This document shows positions 59,143 to 64,000 of a stretch of DNA of 64,000 nucleotides, in pieces (within the stretch, counting starts at the first letter, position 1; each line of letters starts with the position of its first letter). The notes beneath the pieces were generated by a model, which worked only from the letters and a program-made list of their open reading frames with translations, did no database searches and was not told the origin of the DNA. The stretch is from Acidimicrobiales bacterium. GTDB taxonomy: Bacteria; Actinomycetota; Acidimicrobiia; Acidimicrobiales; MedAcidi-G1. The stretch lies in NCBI GenBank assembly GCA_030748555.1, contig JASMLT010000002.1, positions 20,511-84,510 on the forward strand, read 5' to 3'. A program made the position numbers and the translations under genes.

Positions 59143-59436
59143 TTATGAGGCTAGCTCTGCCCGCAGTCTCAAAGCTTCAGCGTAATCACTTACTAGCTGG
59201 ATCTTTGCGGTTCCTATATCGACGATTGGGAACAGTCCAGCAAAAATTTGTGAAGCATCATCTGCGTCTACAACAAAAAAGAAATCATGTTCAGGAGGAG
59301 CCACCCAAGCACCTATAACCTCATTTACATTTTCTCTGAGTGAGTCCAAAACTACACCGAAAGTTTTTGCCATTACCTCATCATTCTTAGCAGGACACAT
59401 TGCCTCTGTGTGATGGTGTGTTACATGAAAAAGCAT
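59143..59436 (-). CDS. Small conserved protein (97 aa), ferredoxin-like fold guess
   Basis: 97 residues beginning MLFHVTHHHTEAMCPAKNDE, with a His/Cys cluster (HVTHHH...CP) that could bind metal. HDFFFVVDADDASQIFAGLF and DIGTAKIQLVSDYAEALRLR follow. The beta-alpha-beta pattern suggests a small ferredoxin-like dimer. I do not know the function. It is convergent with tmRNA and divergent from the deazaflavin-dependent gene, with 148 bases between. Confidence 0.65.
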   Translation of the reverse strand: MLFHVTHHHTEAMCPAKNDEVMAKTFGVVLDSLRENVNEVIGAWVAPPEHDFFFVVDADDASQIFAGLFPIVDIGTAKIQLVSDYAEALRLRAELAS

Positions 59437-59584
59437 CGAAAGCCTTTCTGTTTTCTAATAGTTAACTACGAAGTTTAAGTTAATAGTCTGAGGAAAGGAT
59501 CCAAACTTGAAATCAGGAATTACTTACTCTGACTAATTCTTTCTCGTGCTGGACATTAAAAAATTTCGAATCTAAAGTGCATCC

Positions 59585-60037
59585 ATGACTGAAGGAGAGT
59601 ACATACCTAGTACTTGGGATACAGCAGCTGAACACGTAGAACGCTATCTAGAAACAAACGGAGCCGACGGGTATGAGTTTCATGGAGCTAAATGTGTAAT
59701 TTTGACAACACAAGGACGTCGCACGGGTGCAATCCGGCGTAGTCCGATCGTCAGAGTTCGCGAAGGGGCTCGCTATCTAGCTGTTGCTTCCATGGGGGGC
59801 GCCCCAAAAAATCCAATGTGGTACTTAAACCTTCTAGATGATCCTGAGGTAACAATCCAAGATAAGGGTGAAGTTCACCATCTAGTGGCTCGCACTGCTA
59901 CTCCCGCGGAGAAAGAAGAGCTGTGGCCTGTTGCAGTCGCTGAATGGCCTGACTATGAGAATTATCAGAAACGCACCGAAAGGGATATACCACTCGTAAT
60001 TTGCGAACCTCGCTCTGACCTAATCGGGGATCTCTAA
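59585..60037 (+). CDS. Deazaflavin (F420)-dependent nitroreductase-family protein
   Basis: 150 aa of the Ddn-like split beta-barrel family. CVILTTQGRRTGAIRRSPIV is the cofactor-phosphate region (TTxGRRTG), and LAVASMGGAPKNPMWYLNLL has the typical Gly-Ala-Pro-x-N-P-x-W-x-x-N. These proteins reduce nitro compounds, quinones or menaquinone using F420H2, and suggest the organism makes F420. Its 3' end overlaps the convergent ureidoglycolate-lyase-like gene by 18 bases. Substrate is unknown. Confidence 0.9.
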   Translation: MTEGEYIPSTWDTAAEHVERYLETNGADGYEFHGAKCVILTTQGRRTGAIRRSPIVRVREGARYLAVASMGGAPKNPMWYLNLLDDPEVTIQDKGEVHHLVARTATPAEKEELWPVAVAEWPDYENYQKRTERDIPLVICEPRSDLIGDL

Positions 60038-60667
60038 AGGAACTCGAAGTAGACAGCCAAATTCTTTTCCAAAATCAACTGAAACTCTTCCGTGGACTCT
60101 TCCTTGTCTTGTAAAAAACCGACCATTCCCGCCAATCGGGAAAACTCCTTCGTGCCAAACCCCTGGGAGGAGACATATCCCGAAAGTTCCGTCGCAATAA
60201 ATAGCTTTTGCTTTAGCGATTTCTGGTTCTTCTCCAATAGGAATTACTGGTATGACAAATGGGGTTTGTTCTGACGAGTAGAAAAGCTGACCACCATCCG
60301 GATGGTGATTCATATGCCATAGGTCAACTGCTTTAGGGGAAGATTTGTGGCTATCAACAGCGAAACCAATTACATACTCGCCTGCAACTGCTTCATTTCT
60401 GCCTATCAGTTTGCCCTCTGACCATTCTGAAGAAAACCAGCCTTCTGTGGTTCCAGCACATATACCTGTTTCAGGGTCGAGAGGCCTCTGCCCAGATACT
60501 GGCCATGGAACTATAGGGACTTCAAACTCTTCTGGGTCTCCGTCAATTATCAGTGCATATTCAGATACATCCTCCGAGCATCCGTCTACTATTGGTACCT
60601 CAATTATTTCGAGACCCTCGGCAACTTCTGGGTTCATAAGTTCATAGTCTGAAATGCCTCTTTGCAT
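60020..60667 (-). CDS. Ureidoglycolate lyase-like cupin protein
   Basis: 215 aa from ATG 60667, which lies 10 bases after the upstream stop; ATG 60700 would give 226 aa and overlap that gene. GVWHEGVFPIGGNGRFFTRQ and GRVHGRVSVDFGKEFGCLLR resemble the C-terminal part of AllA-type ureidoglycolate lyase (GxWH-x-G-x-F/L-P). LWHMNHHPDGGQLFYSSEQT in the middle could carry metal-binding His. Other allantoin genes are absent. It may act on a ureido or other small hydroxy acid; the family call is tentative. Confidence 0.6.
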   Translation of the reverse strand: MQRGISDYELMNPEVAEGLEIIEVPIVDGCSEDVSEYALIIDGDPEEFEVPIVPWPVSGQRPLDPETGICAGTTEGWFSSEWSEGKLIGRNEAVAGEYVIGFAVDSHKSSPKAVDLWHMNHHPDGGQLFYSSEQTPFVIPVIPIGEEPEIAKAKAIYCDGTFGICLLPGVWHEGVFPIGGNGRFFTRQGRVHGRVSVDFGKEFGCLLRVPLEIPD

Positions 60668-60677
60668 GAAGTTAAAC

Positions 60678-61430
60678 CTATTTGTACCAGTCTTGTTCAT
60701 TTGCTTCTTCCCATTCGGATGGACCATAGACGGTTCCAGGCAGTGGGGTCATCAATTGGGTGTCTCCACTTACTACGTAAGAAGACAGAAGTTTATGGTT
60801 TTCCACGAGTCGTTCGTCCTCTTCACCTGCGTCATCAAGACCTCTAGTTGTATCAAGGTTTTTTCGCATTCGCGTCCAGTCTTCTACAGTGGTTGACCAA
60901 ACCATCACTACTTCATGTGTGTTTGTTGTTACTTCCCATAAGCCAGTTGGGGAAACTTTATAGTCTTCCATCACCGGAACCCTCTTATCAACGACCTCAT
61001 TGAGGAAACTCAGTTGTTCTCCCGGTTGCACACTAAGAACTTCGTTTACGAAAAGTGATCCCTTTATACCTTTTTCAGCTATTTCTGCTGTTGTTGGAGA
61101 TCCTTGAACGCCTGCGCAGACCCGGTCATAACCGCCTGTTCTCCATTGGGAAGCTTCGTCCCACCAGTCTCCATAAAAGGCGTTTCTTCGCTTCAAATTT
61201 AGGCGGTCAAGGTTCCGTCCCCAGCCTTCCCATCCATCTGTTCCGCAGTCCCAGATGTTTACTACCTGGGGCCATCTTCCTCCACCGAATCCAAGAACAA
61301 AAAATGAGCCTTGGAGGGATGTCATGTCAGGCATGAAATTCGTAGGTTCTTTCGAAACATGTTCCATGTAGTCGTATTGACCTTGTCCGACTATGTCTAT
61401 TGTCTCGTGCACAAATACGGATCGGGGCAT
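60678..61430 (-). CDS. Unrecognised protein (250 aa), possible dimeric alpha-beta barrel duplication
   Basis: No known motif. The sequence is rich in Trp and Asp/Glu (WDCGTDGWEGWGRNLDRLNL, GDWWDEASQWRTGGYDRVCA). Its two halves may each contain a short beta-alpha-beta unit: SVFVHETIDIVGQGQYDYME at the start and GLWEVTTNTHEVVMVWSTTV in the second half. This might be NIPSNAP/EthD-like, but I am not sure. It is ten bases upstream of the ureidoglycolate-lyase-like gene, so they form an operon. It starts 111 bases from the divergent acyl-CoA ligase. Confidence 0.65.
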   Translation of the reverse strand: MPRSVFVHETIDIVGQGQYDYMEHVSKEPTNFMPDMTSLQGSFFVLGFGGGRWPQVVNIWDCGTDGWEGWGRNLDRLNLKRRNAFYGDWWDEASQWRTGGYDRVCAGVQGSPTTAEIAEKGIKGSLFVNEVLSVQPGEQLSFLNEVVDKRVPVMEDYKVSPTGLWEVTTNTHEVVMVWSTTVEDWTRMRKNLDTTRGLDDAGEEDERLVENHKLLSSYVVSGDTQLMTPLPGTVYGPSEWEEANEQDWYK

Positions 61431-61541
61431 GCCTTATCTTCGCTCAATTGCCATTTGCTTGACCACTCGAATGGGATCCGCTTCTAATAGAAGAACTATT
61501 TTCATGTGACACTTCATATAAAACGAGATAACTTTCTTTGT

Positions 61542-63110
61542 ATGAAAGAACTTATTTATGCACGTTTATATCTGCCAGCTATCCAAAAGTATGGAGAGAA
61601 TACAGGAATTATCGATGGCTCCTATCAAAGTGATTGGAACACCCATCATGACCGTGTTCTACGCTTATGTGACAGTCTTTCCTCTGAGCTTAATGTGAGC
61701 AAGAGTGACCGGTTTGCCGTTATGGCATTGAACAGTCACCAGTTTTTAGAACTCTGGCATTCCGCGTTTTTAGGCGCCGGGATTATTAATCCGTTGAACC
61801 TTCGTCTAGCTCCTAAAGAGCTTGCTTACATTCTGAAAGATTCAGGAACTGAAGTTATTTTCACTGATCAGTTTTTCGCCCCATTGATTACTGCCGCTCG
61901 CGAAGAACTAGGTGATGAAGACCCGATTCGACAAGTGGTTTTGATTGGCGAAGGCGATGTTCCACATGATTTGAAGTATGAAGAGTTACTTGAGTCCTCT
62001 TCACCGGCTTTACCGGAAGAACCTGAAGAGGATGATCCTGTTGTCCTTATGTACACAGGCGGAACTACAGGTCTTCCAAAAGGTGTGCTCATAACTCAAA
62101 GAGCTCAAGTTTTGAATCTTTACCACGGTCTTATAGGTCTAGGAGGTTTTGAGGTTTCTACATATTTGATGCAAACACCAATGTTTCATGCCGCTTCGAT
62201 GACCGGTGTTCTCGCTCCCCCTTATTCAGGAGGGAATGTTGTTTTCATTCCGATGTTTGACCCAGAGGGAGCAATGGCTCTAATAGAAGCCCATCAAGTT
62301 GAGCAGACACTCATGGTTCCTACAATGATCGGCATGTGCCTGGCAGCAGAGGGTTACGATCCTTCTCGCCTGAAGTCTCTTAAACAACTTATTTATGGAG
62401 CTTCTCCGATGCCTAGGCAAATTTTAGAGAAACTCTTTGCTGATTTCCCTGACCTCGAGTTGGTCCAAGGTTATGGAATGACTGAAAGCTCTTCGACCTT
62501 GACCATTTTGGGCGCTGACGATCACTTTTTGGAAAGTGAAAAGCTTTCCAGTGTTGGCAAACCAGTTATAGGGACGGTTGTCTCAATTCAAGATGAGGAA
62601 GGTAACGAGTTGCCTCAAGGAGAAATTGGTGAAGTTTGCGCTCGGGGCGGCAATTTCATGACCGAATATTGGAATAAAACCGAAGCAACTGAAGAAGTTT
62701 TTGCAAATGGCTGGTACCACACTGGTGACGCAGGATATTTCGATGAAGATGGTTATCTGTTTTTAGTAGACCGGGTCAAAGACATGATCGTCTCTGGTGG
62801 AGAAAATGTTTATTCTTCTGAAGTTGAAAATGCCATTTCTAGCCATCCTGAAGTGTCACAAGTGGCTGTGATCGGAATCCCTGATGACACATGGGGCGAA
62901 GCCGTTCATGCGATAGTCGTTCTCGAGGCTGGCGGAAGTGCAGATGAAGAGGCTCTTATTGAGCATGCCCGAGACTCGATCGCTGGATACAAGGTTCCCA
63001 AGAGTATAGAGTTCAGAGAGGAACCTCTGCCTCTCAGCGGGGCAATGAAAGTTCTGAAAAGAGAACTGCGGGCGCCTTATTGGGAAGGCAAAGAACGGGG
63101 AATTAACTAA
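61542..63110 (+). CDS. AMP-dependent acyl-CoA ligase
   Basis: 522 aa ANL-superfamily enzyme from ATG 61542 (GTG 61506 is an alternative adding 12). The AMP-binding P-loop motif YTGGTTGLPKGVL, YGMTESSSTLTILG, GWYHTGDAGYFDEDGYLFLV, RVKDMIVSGGENVYSSEVEN and the catalytic Lys near the C-terminus (PLSGAMKVLKRELR) are all present. It activates a fatty or aromatic acid as acyl-AMP, then acyl-CoA. The substrate cannot be told. It is convergent with the partial dehydrogenase, 3 bases away. Confidence 0.93.
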   Translation: MKELIYARLYLPAIQKYGENTGIIDGSYQSDWNTHHDRVLRLCDSLSSELNVSKSDRFAVMALNSHQFLELWHSAFLGAGIINPLNLRLAPKELAYILKDSGTEVIFTDQFFAPLITAAREELGDEDPIRQVVLIGEGDVPHDLKYEELLESSSPALPEEPEEDDPVVLMYTGGTTGLPKGVLITQRAQVLNLYHGLIGLGGFEVSTYLMQTPMFHAASMTGVLAPPYSGGNVVFIPMFDPEGAMALIEAHQVEQTLMVPTMIGMCLAAEGYDPSRLKSLKQLIYGASPMPRQILEKLFADFPDLELVQGYGMTESSSTLTILGADDHFLESEKLSSVGKPVIGTVVSIQDEEGNELPQGEIGEVCARGGNFMTEYWNKTEATEEVFANGWYHTGDAGYFDEDGYLFLVDRVKDMIVSGGENVYSSEVENAISSHPEVSQVAVIGIPDDTWGEAVHAIVVLEAGGSADEEALIEHARDSIAGYKVPKSIEFREEPLPLSGAMKVLKRELRAPYWEGKERGIN

Positions 63111-63113
63111 GTC

Positions 63114-64000
63114 TTAATCGACTGTGAGAACCATAGCTCCCACATGTTGTTTTTTGGAAAATTCTTCCTGTGCTTCTCTGATCTCTTCCAATCTGAAGAC
63201 TCCTCCAATGATTGGTTTGACTCTTTCTCTTTCTATATATTCGACCAACGATTGGAAAACTGAAGGGTCGTAAACTGTGCACCCATGCATCTCTATGTCG
63301 TTCAGATAGAGAGTTCTCAAATCTAACTCAACTATTGGTCCTGCTATGGCTCCAGATGTAACATAGCACCCACCTTTTGTTATCGCCTCGAACAGTTGAG
63401 CAAAGTTATTTCCACCTGCGACGTCAGCTAGAACGTCGACAGGGCCTTTTGCTAGTTCAATGATGTTACCTTTAAGCTCCTTTTCATTGCGGTCTAAAAC
63501 TAAATCAGCACCACAGTCCTTAACCAAATCGAATTTTTCTGAGCTTGAAACTGCAATCACATTGGCTTCACGTAGCTTGGCTAACTGTATTAAAGCAGTA
63601 CCTACTCCTCCTGAAGCTCCTGTCACTACAAGTGTCTGACCTTTCCTAAGACGTGATCTAGTAATCATGTGCTCAGCGGTAGCCCACGAGCAAGGAAAAG
63701 AGGCAAGTTCTATATCTGTCATTTCTGAATTGATTGGATATGTGTTTCTTAACGGGACTGCACAATATTGAGCGAATGCGCCGTTTATTTCGCTTCCAAG
63801 ATATTTAGCGTTGTCTCGCCAGTTTTCTGACTTCGGGTCCCGTATACAAGGATCCACCAGAACGCGTCGACCTATTAGTCCAGTTTCGGCGTCCTTCCCG
63901 ACATCAACAACAGTCCCGCAAACATCTGCCCCCTGGATCCGTGGAAAGGACAACCTCTCCCCTCCCCACGTTTGTTCATCTTCAATCTGTCCGAATCCTT
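63114..64000 (-). CDS. Zinc-type/quinone-oxidoreductase-like alcohol dehydrogenase, 5' partial
   Basis: Runs past the right edge: the frame stays open to base 64000, adding GFGQIEDEQTWGGERLSFPR before the first Met candidate. It is a medium-chain dehydrogenase. IQGADVCGTVVDVGKD is the GroES-like part, and TLVVTGASGGVGTALIQLAK the NADP-binding fold with ATAEHMITRSRLRKGQ. DPSVFQSLVEYIERERVKPI ends the protein. There is no zinc-Cys cluster in view, so it resembles QOR/alkyl-enone reductases. The gene ends 3 bases from the acyl-CoA ligase stop. Confidence 0.85.
   Translation of the reverse strand, partial: GFGQIEDEQTWGGERLSFPRIQGADVCGTVVDVGKDAETGLIGRRVLVDPCIRDPKSENWRDNAKYLGSEINGAFAQYCAVPLRNTYPINSEMTDIELASFPCSWATAEHMITRSRLRKGQTLVVTGASGGVGTALIQLAKLREANVIAVSSSEKFDLVKDCGADLVLDRNEKELKGNIIELAKGPVDVLADVAGGNNFAQLFEAITKGGCYVTSGAIAGPIVELDLRTLYLNDIEMHGCTVYDPSVFQSLVEYIERERVKPIIGGVFRLEEIREAQEEFSKKQHVGAMVLTVD

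Noticed and set aside
1-64000. CRISPR arrays, insertion sequences, prophage
   Set aside because: No regularly spaced repeats, transposase or phage structural genes were seen on either strand.

Overview
The window reads as a compact, AT-leaning (about 40-45% G+C by eye) actinobacterial chromosome segment, most likely a marine Acidimicrobiia-type organism. The evidence is mixed: an F420/deazaflavin-dependent nitroreductase-family enzyme, an actinobacterial-type LeuB, a BldC/excisionase-like regulator, a small actinobacterial HhH-GPD repair protein, a Rieske ferredoxin inside a SUF locus, and a perfect actinobacterial-type LexA box. Genes are tightly packed with many 4-base overlaps. Many starts lack an obvious Shine-Dalgarno, so leaderless mRNAs are likely. 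Taxonomy is inference. I see no insertion sequences, phage genes or CRISPR arrays.

Layout. 1-7.1 kb: a partial CorC/HlyC-type membrane protein, then an operon with a heterodimeric ABC exporter, a TauE-like permease, a lone ABC ATPase and thiamine pyrophosphokinase. 7.2-11.4 kb: a four-gene operon (unknown 568-aa protein, altered M19 dipeptidase, small DUF3726-like protein, Ldh2-type dehydrogenase) that looks like an uncharacterised catabolic system. 11.4-13.7 kb: unknown genes, a frameshifted Cys-containing small gene, a perfect LexA box on an orphan gene, and ygfZ. 13.8-20.6 kb: leuB, an unusual Rieske oxygenase / PEP-mobile-domain protein / Rieske oxygenase cluster, and murF, followed by divergent ddl. 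21.8-28.6 kb: a TetR gene with a double palindromic operator facing a lipid-type operon (fatty-acyl reductase-HAD fusion, Zn-alcohol dehydrogenase, LarA-like protein, PlsC acyltransferase). 28.6-36.4 kb: aconitase, a structured intergenic region, rnhA, a HhH-GPD glycosylase, GDP-fucose synthase, an acyl-CoA dehydrogenase and an MBL hydrolase.

36.5-41.6 kb holds two facing SUF clusters: sufC-sufS-sufU on + and sufD-Rieske-sufC-PCD on -. There are two SufC copies but no SufB. 41.7-48.3 kb: regulators, a biotin carrier, an acyl-CoA carboxyltransferase with an amidohydrolase, an enoyl-CoA hydratase and a phosphotransferase. 48.35-50.6 kb: selD, which carries an in-frame UGA at the catalytic position (selenocysteine) and is missed in part if UGA is read as stop, followed by a class-V aminotransferase gene upstream. 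50.6-56.8 kb: a SnoaL-like protein, AceK (unexpected in this kind of organism), rpe, clpP, tRNA-Leu(UAG), and a PAS-GGDEF-EAL protein that starts one base after the tRNA. 56.8-59.1 kb: rdgB-rph, smpB and tmRNA. 59.1-64 kb: small unknowns, a deazaflavin-dependent enzyme, a ureidoglycolate-lyase-like protein, an AMP-dependent acyl-CoA ligase and a partial quinone-oxidoreductase-type dehydrogenase.

The best candidates for under-described biology are the Rieske/PEP-domain/Rieske locus, the 7.2-11.4 kb operon, the TetR-controlled FAR/LarA-like/PlsC operon, the orphan SOS gene, and the selenoprotein SelD, which implies that the organism has a full Sec-decoding apparatus elsewhere.
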